DNA of 64,000 nt, taken from NCBI GenBank assembly GCA_015680685.1, contig MNCI01017692.1, forward strand, positions 481,769 to 545,768, in the 5' to 3' direction. Source of the stretch: Gnetum montanum (taxonomy: Eukaryota; Streptophyta; Gnetopsida; Gnetales; Gnetaceae). This document shows positions 1 through 12,268 of the stretch, in pieces. The notes under the pieces are model-generated. The model did no database searches, was not told the DNA's origin, and saw nothing but the letters and a program-made list of their open reading frames with translations. The first letter of the stretch is position 1, and the number at the start of each line of letters is the position of its first letter. The position numbers and the translations under genes were made by a program.

Positions 1-336
1 AAGGTTTATCCAATCAAGTTCGTCTTTATTGCCGTACACAACTTGGGTTCAGGTTACAAGCTGCTCGAATAAAGAGGCGTTCACTCTAGGACTCCTACTG
101 CGGGCACATGGGAAAAAATTCTAACTCTGGAGTGATCAATCTGCCAGAGCTTCGCTATACTAGCCAGGATTGGGAAATGAAGGGAGTGCCGCCTCTTATT
201 TATAGATATGGTGGCGGGACGCGATATCGCGTACGCGATATCACAGGGGAAGACGCGATATCACTGGGATGCGATATCGCGGCGGCTGCGATATCGCATA
301 CGCGATATCGCGGCACATGCAAGTCGCATCTCATCA
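1..336 (-). mobile_element. Partial LTR inserted in a gag gene
   Basis: The 5' tip of a minus-strand LTR of the GATATC-palindrome family. Its tip reads TCATCA on the plus strand at 331-336 and its other end lies left of the window. It contains the family's TATA box (TATAAATA on the minus strand, 197-204) and, upstream of it in U3, a cluster of GATATC palindromes at about 218-312, including the perfect 20-mer GATATCGCGTACGCGATATC. It is bordered at 337 directly by gag coding sequence with no polypurine tract. It is therefore a nested insertion rather than the LTR of that gag. Confidence 0.8.
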
Positions 337-1669
337 CATGGCCTGGGCAATGATGTAGCAATGCATAATATCGGCCTATGGTAGCATCCAAGGGTTTTTG
401 ATTACTCTGCTTCGATCCTTGGATCTGCTTTTGCAAGTTAGACACCCAAGGGTATGTTTGGTATTTATCGTTAAACAGTTCTAACATCGTACTCCACCTT
501 CGAACGGATTCCGACTCCAAGGACCAGTACCAGCTTTCTACTTATTTTATTAGTGTCCTTGGGAACAACTTTAATTTTTGCCACTTGTTTTCAATGTTCT
601 GCAAGGCACAAGCATCGTGAAATGCCTGTAAGTGGTTCTGTAGATCAGCGTTGTATCCCCCCTCAAATCGTGAGATATTATTCATGTCTAGTCTCTTGAT
701 CCAGCTATCTTTTTGGTGCCTTGTAGGTATTCTAACGACCTTTGTGATGTCTAAAATGCTTCAGGTTGCAAGTAGGGGTTCATCATGGTCATTTCTCTCA
801 TGGCATCTATGATGTCTATGCGGGTCCCTACTTTCCCTTCTTCCATGTCATGATTTTCTAGAATGCCCTCATCCTCGCTCTCGACTCTCTCGTCGAGGTC
901 TCTCATTTTGCTTACCCTTGTCCTCACGGTTAGGTTCCTTATGACTACGTCCCGATGTTGAAGGAGAGGGTGAATGTTGCAATGAAGGGGAAGAGGAAGG
1001 AGAACCATTGCCATGATGATGTTTCCTACCTTCCCTTCGGTGATCTCGACCCCGATCGTGATGACGATGAGAATGCTTGCCCTTATCTTGTGTTTGTGTT
1101 CCCTCATTGAACACTTGGTGTTCATGGGAATCAGAACCAGGGTTGTGTATCATGGAGTGAAGGTTCTGATACACCACCTCCTCACTATCGTTAGAAGGGG
1201 GAACATCATTTTGTGGAGAACCTATTGAAATAGGTTCACCACCCTTAATTTCTCTTATAATGGGTGAAGCATTATGGGGTCCTTTGCCCTTCAACGATGT
1301 GTGGTAACTCTCGTGCCGCGAGTCCCATTGACATTGCGCTTCTGTGGGATGGTAGTCCCTTGCGTTGTAATCGCATGCAACGTACTCAGCGTATAATTGT
1401 AACATGCCTATTCGTGCAAGGACACGAAGGAGCATGTTGGGGGCTGCTCTGTCTGGAGGTAATACTATGTTATTCTCCAAGTCTCTCCAATGCAGTTGTT
1501 CATCTTGATGGAAGAAAAAGGTAAAGTCGGGTATATATTCATCATGATGAACATATACCACATTGAATTATTGAGGAACTGGCGAATTTTGGTTATGTGC
1601 GTTGTGCCTCCGACTGTCTCTAGTGTTGGTCCTAGGTGGTGAAGTGCTTTTGTTTGGAGAAGAAGACAT
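337..1669 (-). pseudogene. gag: Retrotransposon gag, decayed (element A)
   Basis: Capsid/nucleocapsid precursor of an Athila-like Ty3/gypsy element. The start at 1669 opens with a short Ser-rich leader, as in the sister copies at 17018 and 49763. In order one sees an N-terminal part with HDEYIPDFTF and WRDLENNIVLPP, a His/Arg/Ser-rich basic linker, and the retrotransposon gag core (SVRRWSTMLELFNDKYQTY, LDATIGRYYALLHHCPGH). An in-frame TAA at about 1566 and frame shifts near 870-1130 show that it is dead. The core is cut at 337 by an inserted LTR, so zinc knuckle and pol are missing. Overlapping frames rich in Ile/Val in the basic-linker region are shadows. Confidence 0.8.
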
Positions 1670-1795
1670 TTTTGTCTTATTCGGTGTGTTGTTTACCGGT
1701 ATGTTATATTTTTGTTTGATCAACCCTAAGGGTTCATTTTATCTCCCAACGATGTGAATGATTTCCTATGTTCTACATAGCGCACAAACAACTAA

Positions 1796-1815
1796 GTCCC
1801 TGGCAACGGTGCCAA
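1796..1815 (-). promoter_or_regulatory. Primer binding site, tRNA-Asp type
   Basis: On the minus strand it reads TTGGCACCGTTGCCAGGGAC, immediately inside the LTR. Plant tRNA-Asp ends in CCCCGGCAACGGCGCCA, whose complement is TGGCGCCGTTGCCGGGG; the site matches this with few mismatches. A tRNA-Asp primer is known from Athila-lineage elements. The site shows that the LTR at 1816-2614 acts as the 5' LTR for the gag at 337-1669. Confidence 0.75.
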
Positions 1816-2614
1816 TAATGAGTGGCGAGGTACCCCTACACTCAACCATACGAATACGAGCGTCTCACGCATGATCCAGTCGAACTCCAAGGACTAAGTG
1901 CTTACGCGCCTTATGGAACACTTAAGGTTAATCAATCGTTGTCTTCCAAGGCTTACTTGTATTGTCACGGTTGTATGGTTAAGTAAGTCTAAGGTATATG
2001 ATTTTTATAACTTTTATCTTTTTATCGCCTATGCTAAGAGAGGAAAGGGTGAAGAGATTAAGTAACTAACTTTCACTAACTAAGCTTTAATCGTCCTAGC
2101 ATCAGTATCCGTTCCCACTTGCCGTACACACCCTGAACCAGTGCCATGCTACTGGGATTACCAAATGCTATTCGTTACTGGGTTACCATGCGTAGCACAC
2201 GTGCTCGAAGCGGTCATACTAAATGCACTTAACTAGGAGTTGAGGGTTGAAAGAGATTAATTATCTAAGAAAGCATTTAAGCATTTAACATTAATTAAAT
2301 GCTAATTAGCATAGTCCATGCACTGTAAGGTTTATTAGAAAGTTCATCTTTATTTCTGTACACAAATGTGTGCTTAGGTACAATTTTCTCGAATAAAGAT
2401 CCATTCACTTTGAGACTCCTATTGCGGGCACACGAAAATTATTCTATCTCTGGAATGGTAAAACTACCAGTTTAGCTAAGGGTCTAGATCTAGATGAGGA
2501 AAGAAGGGAAAGCCACCTCTTATTTATAGAACTGGCGAAGGGCTGCGATATCGTGTACGTGATATGGCAGGGGCTGACGCGATATCGCGGCCCATGCGAT
2601 ATCGTGTCCCATCA
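1816..2614 (-). mobile_element. LTR between element A gag and element X 3' end
   Basis: Full LTR of about 800 bp on the minus strand. Its low end reads TAATGAGTGGCGAGG (revcomp of the usual 3' tip) and its high end ATCGTGTCCCATCA. It contains the TATA box near 2520, GATATC palindromes at 2540-2605, and the conserved U5 block with ATCCGTTCCCACTT near 2108. A primer site and gag lie on one side and the 3' non-coding part of element X on the other, so one LTR borders two internal regions, as in a tandem element. Confidence 0.8.
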
Positions 2615-4335
2615 CCAAGCTTGTTCCTACGTAAATGCTCTTGCTCCAATCCATCGTGAGTGCTTCCTCCTATCCCAGTCCATTGTTCACGTGATTTCCA
2701 TCTGCACACACAACATAGTCATGAATTAGCAAGGATAGATAAGATATAATGTAATTGATACCTTGCCTTGATATGAAACACATTAGCTAGGTGGTGGGTA
2801 TGGAAAATACTAGGTTAGAGGTTTCTAACTAATAACTATCGAAGGTGTAGGGGTAAGATAAGTAATGGAATGGAAAAATTTGCGATAGGGCCCCCACGAC
2901 GAAGAGTGAACCTCTGGTGGCAATAGGATGGAAAACGAAAGAAAGAGGAAGATAAGAGGAATAACAACGGTAAAGCCCATAAAAATGCATAGAATGGCAG
3001 AGAAAAATGAATGTCATAGATGGGGTGAAACGAGAAATAGTTGATTGAAAGAAATGTTTAAGGGAAAGAACTTAATAATTACACCAAAAAGGATTGCCAG
3101 TGGGTCCTCCCCAAAGCAGGCTCATGTCCTTTATGCCCTAACAAACCCATAAACCAAAGAGTTTGTAGGCTCTAGGAATGACATATGGAGACAATAATTA
3201 AGAATTCACCCACATGAATTTACCAAAGAATAACAATGCATCAACCAAGATATAGACTAATCATAAAACTAGCAATGAGGTAGAATATGGGAAGAAATAT
3301 GGAAAGAGAAGAGGGAATGGAATGGAATCCCAAAATCAAGGTTATGTAAAGTCCCTTGTGTATTATCTAGTTAAGGTGACTTAATAAAATTCAATCCAAA
3401 TCCAAATTAAAACTAACCACGTCCAATGATCTCGCATCAACACACTTGATCAACCCATCCTCCTAAAGAACAAGAATGCTTCCACAGAGCCACCACCATT
3501 CCAACAAGAGAAGAATGGAGAAGTAGGAAGTGAGAAAGGACCGTAGTTAGAGGGAACCTTCAGGCATGGATAACATGTCTTTCTAGTGTCATAACCAATG
3601 CTTGTAGCCCATGTTTCTTTTATTACGTCTAAGGGGTGTGCTTTGAATTCCCACTAGTTTTTTTTTAAAGTGGGAACCACACCATGCAAAGACTTATTTG
3701 ATTTGTGCAACTTCATGATATTAGTCAATAGTAGAATGGTACAAAACCTATGAAAAACATCCAAGTACCCGAGAGAATAGCCAACACAAATGCGTCGAAT
3801 CCCCTTGAGGTCACACCCTTTTCAACCCATTGGGATCTTTCCTTGATTTGAAGAATACCAAGCCACAAATTCATTAATATGTTTGCTTAGAGAAAGGGAT
3901 AGTACATTTCCAAAATAAAGGGAGACCATAGAGTTGAATGGATGAATGGATAACGTGAACTCATTACTTGTTTTATCAAAAGAAACCATATCTTAGCATC
4001 AACATTAAAACTCAAAGGTAAAAACCAAACATTACGAATCAACACCATTATAGTCCACCCCATCATCATGAGCACTTATTATGTGACGAGTGAAAATAAT
4101 TCAAACAAAATGTAACAGAGAAAGAAATAGTAAAAATGTTAACGATGGTGTAAAACAAAAACAAGTAAAGATGAAAAATGTGTAAAACAAAAAGAACAAA
4201 AGAAACTGAGGACTTAGAATAGTTAGCATTGGTGGCCATCTCCCCCATGACTGAGTTGGAAGGAGGAGATCCAAAATAATGAGCAGGGTTATCCATTAAT
4301 AGAGGTAGTGTTAGTACTGGTTGTTTTAGGCTCAT
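2615..4335 (-). mobile_element. Element X 3' non-coding region
   Basis: Minus-strand 3' non-coding region of an Athila-like element, downstream of integrase. It is recognised by blocks shared with 6262-7925, 10925-12268, 39600-41480, 54960-55644 and 59324-61050. Examples are a GGTCCTCCCCAAAGCAGGC block at 3095-3115, a GACATGTCTTTCTAGTG block near 3570, and a GGTGGCCATCTCCCCCATGA block near 4230. It lacks about 300 bp next to the LTR, including the polypurine tract, compared with the copy at 59324. No conserved ORF is visible; the small open frames here are not shared between copies. Confidence 0.7.
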
Positions 4336-4339
4336 GGAA

Positions 4340-5419
4340 AGGTTTGGTTTGGTGGATGTTGACCAATAATTTCTTACTCGACCTTTCAGGTTTATAGATC
4401 ATCATGGCCCTTGAAGGAAAAGTTTCATGAATGATATAGGATCCTTCCCACAACATTTGAAATTTAATTCGTGGTGGAACATGTGTGGGATTCTAATAAA
4501 GAACCCTATCTCCTGGTTGATATTTGACTTTTCTAATTCTTAGGTCATCACATTATTTGTTGAAGGCCTTATGCAGTTCATTAGATGACAAGGTGGCTAA
4601 TCAATTTTCATCTAGCAAGTTAAAATTCATTAACCATTCTTTCTATGCTAGATTGAGGTCAAGGTTAAGATCACATGTTGTAGATAGTGTACGGAGCTTA
4701 GCTTGGATAGGAAGTGTTGGAAGTTTACCGTACACTAACTCATAGGGAGAATAGCCTATAGGGAGTTTCCATGTGGAGCGGTAGGCCCAAAGAGCATTGT
4801 TCAGTTTGGTGCTCCAGTCTCGCCTATATTTGCTAATGGTTCGTGTTAATATTTTTGTGATTTCCCTATTGGTGACTTCAGCTTGACCATTCGCTTGAGG
4901 ATGATATGGTGTAGTCAGCTTATGCTCAACTTCTCAACATTGTATCAACTTCCGAAAAGTCACACCTGTAAAATGTGTACCATTATCAGAAATAAGTGCA
5001 CGAGGCATGCCAAACCTATTTATGATTTGTTGTTGAACAAATCGTGCAACGGTAGATGATGTATAGTCAGTAATAACGACTGCTTCTACCTACTTTGTCA
5101 AATAGTCAACAGCAACAACAATGTATGCTTTTCCATTAGACATTGGTGTAATAGGTCCCATAAAATCAATACCCCATATGTCAAAGGGTTCTAAGGGTTG
5201 AATCCATTGTTGTGGACCTTCCATTATAGTAGTCATTCCCCCATCACGTTGGCAGCGCTCACAAGATTGGACAAAATGATGTGTATCACGAAATAATGTA
5301 GGCCAATAATATCTTGCAAGTAAGATTTTAATGGTTGTTCATCTCCCAACGTAATGACCCCCACAAGGGCCCTCGTGAGCATCTTGGAGAATTCATAATT
5401 AATCTACATTAGGAACACG
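4340..5419 (-). pseudogene. Integrase, decayed (element X)
   Basis: Ty3/gypsy integrase. From the N end (near 5395) one reads the HHCC zinc-binding start (HEGPCGGHYVGR, CERCQ), then the catalytic core with WGIDFMGP (first Asp), ISDNGTHF (second Asp) and PYHPQANGQAEVTN (Glu). The C-terminal part has GDRVLY and FQMLWEGSYIIHETFP. It is broken by several stops, among them an Arg-to-stop in the HHCC region and Gln-to-stop sites. It continues the pol whose RNase H lies at 17999-18645; the 12.6 kb between them is the inserted element E. A 3' non-coding region follows. Confidence 0.8.
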
Positions 5420-5424
5420 TCATC

Positions 5425-6261
5425 TCATGAGTGATGAGATATCCCTACGCTCAACCATACGAATACGAGCATACACGCATGATCTAGTCGAATTCCAAGG
5501 ACTAAGTGCTTATGTACCTTTACAAAACCTAGACAAGTTGGTTAATCATTGTCTTCACAAGGTTACTTGTATAGCGCAATTGTATGATTAAGTAAACTTG
5601 AGGTATATGATTTTTATATATTTTTTGATGTTTTATGTCTTGGTGCTACAAAGGGAGAAGTGAACTAATTAAGTAACTAATTTAATTTAACTAATCAACT
5701 ATGCTCTAACTAGTCCTAACACCGGTATCCGTTCCCACTTACCGTACACATCCTGAACCAAAGCAACACTACTGAGATTACCAAACGCTAATCATTATTG
5801 GATTACCAAGTATTCCATGCATGCTCGAAGTGGTCATACTGAGTGTGCTTACTTGGGAGAGTTAACAAGGGAAGAGAGAACATTAATTAACTAAGAAAAG
5901 CATTAAATAACTATAAATAACATTAAATAAGCTATTTTAAATACTGTAAGGTTTATCACAAAGTTCATCTTTATTTCTAGCCACAAGGTGTGCTTAGGTA
6001 CACAATGCTTGAATAAAGATCTATTCACTTTATGACTCCTACTATGGACACTCAAGAATAATTCTAACTATGAGGAAGGAAAACTGCAAGAGTTTAGGTA
6101 AGGGACTAAGACTAACTATGCAAACCAGACGTGCTTGCCTCTTATTTATAGGCGATGAGGCAAGTCTCAACATCAGATGCCCAATATCACTTGGTGAGCT
6201 TTGATATCGCAGACCCAATATTGCGGATGCGATATTGTGGCCCTGATATCACGGTTCATCA
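5425..6261 (-). mobile_element. 3' LTR of element E
   Basis: LTR of about 837 bp. Low tip TCATGAGTGATGAGATATCC corresponds to TGATGAGTGGCGAGGTACCC of sister copies; high tip CACGGTTCATCA. The TATA box lies near 6142 and the GATATC-type array is decayed (6160-6255). The GTGGGGGTA purine run directly beyond it on the minus strand (6262-6270) is the polypurine tract, which fixes this as the 3' LTR. Confidence 0.75.
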
Positions 6262-7925
6262 TACCCCCACAACTGAATGAAAACTTGTCCTTGAGTTCCT
6301 TACAAAATATTGGAAAGGTATGGGATTTTTGACTGAATGACAACTGATGGTGACATGGGTGATAGACTCAAAGTGCCTGATGAACGGATTGACAAACATA
6401 TTACAACATTGGTGTTCATAACCATTATGGCGAACACTATACATAGATGACATCCAAACCCTCATTCGATAGCTTAAAGAGAAAGAGAGAGAGAGAAAAG
6501 AGAATGAGGTGCATTGTTGTCGATGTTAGAAATGTGCACTCTGTTGTTTATCCATAGCCACATGATGAAGCATGTTCCTTGCATAACTGCTTCCATTCCA
6601 GTCCATCCCAAGTGCTCCCTCCTATCCCAGTCCATTGTTCGTATGGTTGCCATCTACACATACAACACAGTCATGAATTAGCAAGGATAGATAAGATACA
6701 ATGTAGTTGATACCTTGCCCCGATATGAAGTACATTGGCTAGGTTGTGGGTATGACAGATATTGGGTTAGAGGTTTTTAATTGATAACTACCTAAGGTGT
6801 AGGGGTGAGATAGGTAATAGAATGGAAAAATTTGTGACAAGGCCCCCATAACTAAGAGCAAACCTCTGGTAGAAATAGGGCGGAAATACTGAAGGAACAA
6901 GAAAGATAAGAGAAATAACAATGGTGAAGCCAATAAAATGGATGGGGATGAAACGAGAAATGGTTGATTGCAAAGAATTTTTAAGGGAAAGAACTTAACA
7001 ATTGTACCATAAAGGAATGTCAGTGGGTCCTCCCCAAAGCAGGCTCATGCCTTTTATGCCCTGATAGACCCACAAACCAAAGAGTTTGTAGGCTTTAGGA
7101 ATGGCATATGGAATAATGGTTAAGAACTTACCCATAAGAAGTTACCAAAGACAAACAATGCCTCAACCAAGATATAGACTGATCATAAAATTGGCAATGA
7201 GGTGGAATATGGGAAGAAATATTGAAGGAGAGGAGAAAATGGAATGAAATCTCAAGAGCAAGGTTATGTAAAGTCCCTTGTGTATTATATGTTTACGGTG
7301 ACTGAATAGAATTCATTCCAAATCTAGATTTAAGAAACCCACATTCAGTGACCTTGCATCAACACATTTGACCAACCCGTCCTCTTGAAGTAACAAGAAT
7401 GCATTCATAGAGTCACCACCATTCCAAGGAGAGAAAGATAGAGTAGCAGGAAGCAAGAAAGGTCATTAGTTAGAGGGAACCTTTAGGCATGGGTAACATG
7501 TCTTTTCAGTGCCATAACCAGTGCTTGTAGCCCATGTTTCATTATTATGTCTAAGGGGTGTGCTTTGAATTCTTACCTTTTTTTGATGTGAGAACCACAC
7601 CATGCAAAGACTTATTTAATTCATTTAACTTCTTGATGTTTGATCAATGGCGGAATGGTGGAAAACCCATGAAAAGCATCCAAGTACCCAAGAGAATAGC
7701 TAGCACAAGTGCATTGAATCCCCTTGAAGTGATACCATTTTCAACCATTGAGTCCTTCCTTGGTTTGAAGAATACCAAGTCAGCATATTCATAAGTTTAT
7801 TTAGAAAAAAGGAATAGTACATTTCCAAGAAAAGGGAGACCATAGAGTTGAATGGAGGAATGGATGATGTGGACTCATTGCTTATTTTATCAAAAGAACC
7901 ATATCTTAGTATCAAAATTGAAAAT
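6262..7925 (-). mobile_element. Element E polypurine tract and 3' non-coding region
   Basis: Starts (minus strand) with the polypurine tract next to the LTR, then the long 3' non-coding region shared with 2615-4335 and 59324-61050. It includes the GTGGGTCCTCCCCAAAGCAG block at 7024-7043 and the TCTAAGGGGTGTGCTTTGAA block at 7550. A GAGA run lies at 6480-6500. It breaks off at 7925, in the middle of a block that runs on in the other copies, where plus-strand LTR 7926-8755 begins. No supportable gene. Confidence 0.7.
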
Positions 7926-8755
7926 TGATGAGTCATGAATTTGTTGGCCACGATATCGCATACACGATATCATGTACGCGATATCATAGCCTAGACGCGA
8001 TATCACGTACGTGATATCACAGCCTAGATGCGATATCGCATACACGATATCACAACCTGTCTCCTCATCTATAAATAAGAGGTAGGTAGTTTTTAGAGTT
8101 ATTAAGTTTAAGTTTTAGTACATCAGTTTTTCCTCTCAACCCTTCTCTCCTAGTGCATGCCCATAGTGTGGTGATTGTAATTGTACGACATCCTTATTCG
8201 AGTGTGACGTACTTGGACATGCACATGATCGAAAATAAAGATCGATATTACTTCATCATTGCAGCATCCACTTAGCTTAATTATTTATTTAATTAATTGT
8301 TATTTACTACTTTCTTAGTTAATATCTCTTCACCCTTATCTCCTAGTAACACGGAATGACTACTTGGTAACCCAGTAGCGTACTTAGGCCATGCACTTGG
8401 TAATCCCAGTGGTAGTTGTGCACAAGGTATAAGATGTGTACGGATGATTAAGGAATGGATGCTCATCACACTTAGGCTAGTTAGACTCTCCCTCACTCTT
8501 TCCCTTTCCTAGTTTAGTTAATATTATTTACCATCATACCCAGGAGTAGCATTAGTGTAGGAACACATCATACACCTCACTATGGACTAAACCATACGTG
8601 ATAAAGCTAATACTAGTCCAAGTGGGAAGATAGGGAACTGCAATCTAAAAGTAACTATCTAGATACCACAACTAGTCCATCTGTAGAGTTCAATCAGATT
8701 GTGTGTGAAATGCTCATATTTGTATGGTTGAGTGTAGGGGTACCTCACTCATCAT
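7926..8755 (+). mobile_element. 5' LTR of element C
   Basis: Plus-strand LTR of 830 bp with tips TGATGAGTCATG and CTCACTCATCA. It has GATATC palindromes at 7950-8055 and the TATA box CTATAAATAAGAG at about 8068-8080. An AATAAAG signal lies near 8233 and the usual GTACCTCACTCATCA end at 8741-8755. It inserts into the 3' non-coding region of element E. Confidence 0.8.
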
Positions 8756-8775
8756 TGGCACCGTTGCTAGGGACA
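8756..8775 (+). promoter_or_regulatory. Primer binding site of element C
   Basis: TTGGCACCGTTGCTAGGGAC directly after the LTR end, a slightly decayed complement of the tRNA-Asp 3' end. Its position fixes the LTR boundary at 8755 and the element's orientation. Confidence 0.75.
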
Positions 8776-8895
8776 GTGCTAGTTATCTAGATTAGTTATA
8801 TCATACAAAGTTGGTGTATAGGAATTAATGATATATCTTTTAGGAAGAAATAATTATAAAAAGTCACATATAAATTCACACACAATTGCACAACC

Positions 8896-10915
8896 ATGCC
8901 TCTCCGACAAGACTATGATAAGGCCACATCTAGTGAGGCAATTCATTCGAGAACCAATGAATTATATGACAATGAAGATTGGAGTACGCAATCTGAGATG
9001 GGGGTTTCTTATAAACATAAACGAAAGCAGCATCATCCCAATGCACAAAAGCATAACTTACTCAATGATGATGAACCCTTGCTCGCCACTACAAGCCTAA
9101 TGCAAATACAAGAGGCTGTTTGAATCACCCGTAGGCATTGTAAAGAGAGCCGCCTACCCAAGCTCGATTTAAACAACTTTTCCAATTTCTCAAGAGGCTA
9201 TGACTTAGATCCGCAACAACATTTACAAGCCTTCTACAATGCCTGTGCATGGAACAACATTGATAACGGTTGGTAAAAACTTAAGCTCTTTCCTATGACA
9301 CTTGTTGGCCAAGCAAAAGTATGGTATAGATCGTTAAAACCAAATTCAATATGATGTTGGCCAACAATGGTAGAGCTCTTTACTAAAAGATATCAAACCT
9401 ACGCAAGAGTGTTCGCCTTGAGGAAACAAATCCAAGAGTGGAAACAAGCATAACATGAACCCTTGGACATGGCCTTAGAAAGATATTATGCACTGTTAAA
9501 AAACTGTCCAGGCCATGAGTTCTCTGAAGAAAGGCTAATGTACCATGTCATTGATGGGCTCCGTGATGAAACAAGAGAGACCCTAGGGATGTATGCCCAA
9601 GATCAACTATACAAACTACAAAGCCATCAATTCCAAGAGCTTATTAAGTGGGTAGCAAAAGAATAAGGAGAAATGGCTAGATGGGAAAGTGTTGAAAAAC
9701 ATTAACAGGACCAAAATCTCAACTTAACAAAGGTCCATGATCATAAAAAGGAGAAATCAACCTATCTCAAGGAGCAAGAACCATCTTTGCCAGTACAATA
9801 ATCATTAGAGGAAATTGAGGCAAAGATCAATAAGATGCTGGAATGGATGCATAAAAATTGTGGAGAATGTATCAATATTATTGGAGATAGAGTTTTGATA
9901 ACTCGAGAAGCAGGACAAAATATCATTAGAAAATTGGAAAGCAAGGATGAAGAAAATAAGAGCTCAACTGCCAATCACAAATATGAATGCAACATTTTCC
10001 TGTAGGATCACCCCAAGGGCCAATGCCCAATCTTGTTACATTTATATGAGCATTGGGGAAGCATGTTACACCCAGAGTTCGTACAAAGATACTGTGTTCG
10101 ATCATAGTGGCAACAATCCCAGTCATGAGGGAAGCTATCCCTAAACTAGGGATAGCCTTTGTATCATCCGAATCTAAATGCTTATCTAGTTCAACATCCT
10201 ATTTCCCCGATTGGGTCAACATACTCTATCTCACCACATTATTATTCTCCTCAGTACTATTAGCCCATGTCCTCAACACAACCACCTCCTTGTGTACCTT
10301 ACACTTCTCCTAAATTTCAACATTCTCATCCTTTCCCTTCTTCTACATTGCCACCAACTTTTCCTGAAGTGTCTACACCACAACAACAACCCACGAATGT
10401 TACTTGTGCTACTATTGCCAAGAGCAGTGAGAGACCTCATTGACATCGAAAGCATCCCTTCTTTAGACATGACTGTAGGAAGGGACAACACAATTCCAAG
10501 GCCACTGCATTCTCCAATTCAGCACAAGTCCAACACTGTGGTGCACCCTTCTCTTCAATCCCAACGCCTCATGTCACCTCATCAGGGCCACCAATTAACA
10601 CTCCAACAACAATATGGCCCAATGAATACAGCCATGGAGAGAAACATCTTGATCCTTGCATACCATCTTACGATCCCAAGTATCATAGTGGGTCAACTCT
10701 TTATCCGGGAATCACATCTTATAAATTGCATGTTGGAATCACATCTTATAAATTGCCCCACTATGCTTACTATAATCAAGTGTGTGAACCCCAATGGGGT
10801 AAGTATGACCAAATTTCAATGTTTCCAACATGCAAGGATCCTCATCTTTCATTTATTAATCCTTGCCATGCTCAACCATTTAGTTATGGGGGATATTCCC
10901 CATTTTAATAACAAG
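8896..10915 (+). pseudogene. gag: Retrotransposon gag, divergent and decayed (element C)
   Basis: Gag of a divergent subfamily. It starts at ATG 8896 (MPLRQDYDKATSSE), 120 nt after the primer site. The gag core lies at about 9160-9665 (DPQQHLQAFYNACAW, VWYRSL, LFTKRYQTYARV, LDMALERYYALLKNCPGH), followed by a charged region. A zinc-knuckle relic (CNIF..DHPKGQCP) near 9990 has the second Cys replaced by Phe. A Pro/Gln/Ser-rich tail ends SYGGYSPF with two stops at 10907. At least seven in-frame stops occur, several at TAA/TAG in place of CAA/CAG. No protease or polymerase follows; sequence passes straight into the 3' non-coding region. Confidence 0.75.
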
Positions 10916-10924
10916 CGGGATTAA

Positions 10925-12268
10925 TAAATATTTTTCATTTTCTTTAATTTTACAATTTTTTGTTTTCCAGTTTTTCATCTTTTAATTTCTTGTTTTACCT
11001 TTTTGTCTTTTTATCATTTTCTAAGTAATCTCATCTACGAATAAAACACTTATGTGGCTCGTTGGTTGAGGTGTGTTCTATGTTATTGGGTCTCAAGCAA
11101 TCAATTATTTGGATAGTGAGCCCATTACACCCGCTCATCCATTCTACAAATAAGAGGTTCTATTTGAGGGTACAGTGATATTCTTGACATTCTTAAAACT
11201 TAAAATTAATTTTGTGTTCATTGTACCCAGAATGAAGAAGGATGGATCAAGAGGGAATGATTAGGGTGTGACATCAAGGGGACTTGCATATTCTCTTTGG
11301 TGACGTCTGTGAGAGTTATCACGCAACGTGGTTGTACTAAGATCCTTGTAGATCTAACTCAAAATGGAAGTAAGAGTAATCAAAAGGTACTCAAAAATCC
11401 AGTGCGGTTCTAGGGGATCCCATTGGAAAGACATGCACCCATGCCTGAAGGTTGGTGGCTTCTTTGGATTCAGCAATCGAAGAAAAAAACAAAAACAAAA
11501 TAAAGAAAGTGCCACAAAGCAAAAATCACTCCTCCCTTGAACAAAATGCCAAGTGATCGTAGGCCTTGTTGTTGTGGTACTCTCATAGTCGCTCATCATG
11601 GGATGAAACAATGCGGTGTCACTAATCAGAGGAATGGACTTGGTCCTGATCCTGGAATGATGGGTTAATAACATATTAATCATGCTTTACACGCAAGATT
11701 CATTGTGCCCTGGGTCCGTTTCCTCATGTCCCAATCTCTACAATCCCTTCTATACCCTGTCTCACCTTGCTGTTCATGTAATTGTAACTCGTGTCTTATG
11801 TAGCATAGAATTTTGACCTCATTCTGGTGATACTTACATGTGTGTGTTTTGTGGAACCAGTGTAGATTACATTTAACCCTTCTAGTGCCTACAGACATTT
11901 TCAAGAGTGGTTATGCAAGGGCATTATAGGTTGGAACCTGCTTTGGGGAGGACCCACTTGCGTAATTTTTGTAGATTGCACTCATAACACATCTTCCACA
12001 CACCATCTATTACCCTCAACATATTTTCAACAATGTTCTTTGCTTTATTACTATCCCTCTAATTTAAATGTTCCTATGAACCATCACATAGCCTTTTTCT
12101 CTCCCTTACCACTCAAGGCCCTTATTGATAAATTCCACATCATCATATTTATTCGTGCCTTCAGAACTAGTTAAATTACCTTGGAACCCTTTAACATTTG
12201 TCCACATGTCCTTAGTTTACATTGTTAACCTCAGAAAAATCTTAAAAATTCTGTGTATTCCATTGTTC
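10925..12268 (+). mobile_element. Element C 3' non-coding region
   Basis: Plus-strand counterpart of the 3' non-coding blocks seen inverted elsewhere: CATTGGAAAGACATGCACCC (11423-11442) and GCCTGCTTTGGGGAGGACCC (11938-11957). A T-rich stretch at 10930-11010 follows gag directly. The region shows that element C lacks protease, RT, RNase H and integrase. No gene is supported here. Confidence 0.6.

Noticed and set aside
218-316. CRISPR-like array of short palindromic repeats
   Set aside because: Units are irregular in spacing and sequence, spacers are very short, and they sit in LTR U3 regions of a plant genome.
751-1125. Frame with Ile/Val-rich translation overlapping gag; similar ones at 16103-16477 and 51232-51729
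   Set aside because: It is a shifted reading of the His/Arg/Ser-rich gag linker. It recurs in each copy only because the linker is shared, and the linker frame itself is the one continuous with gag.
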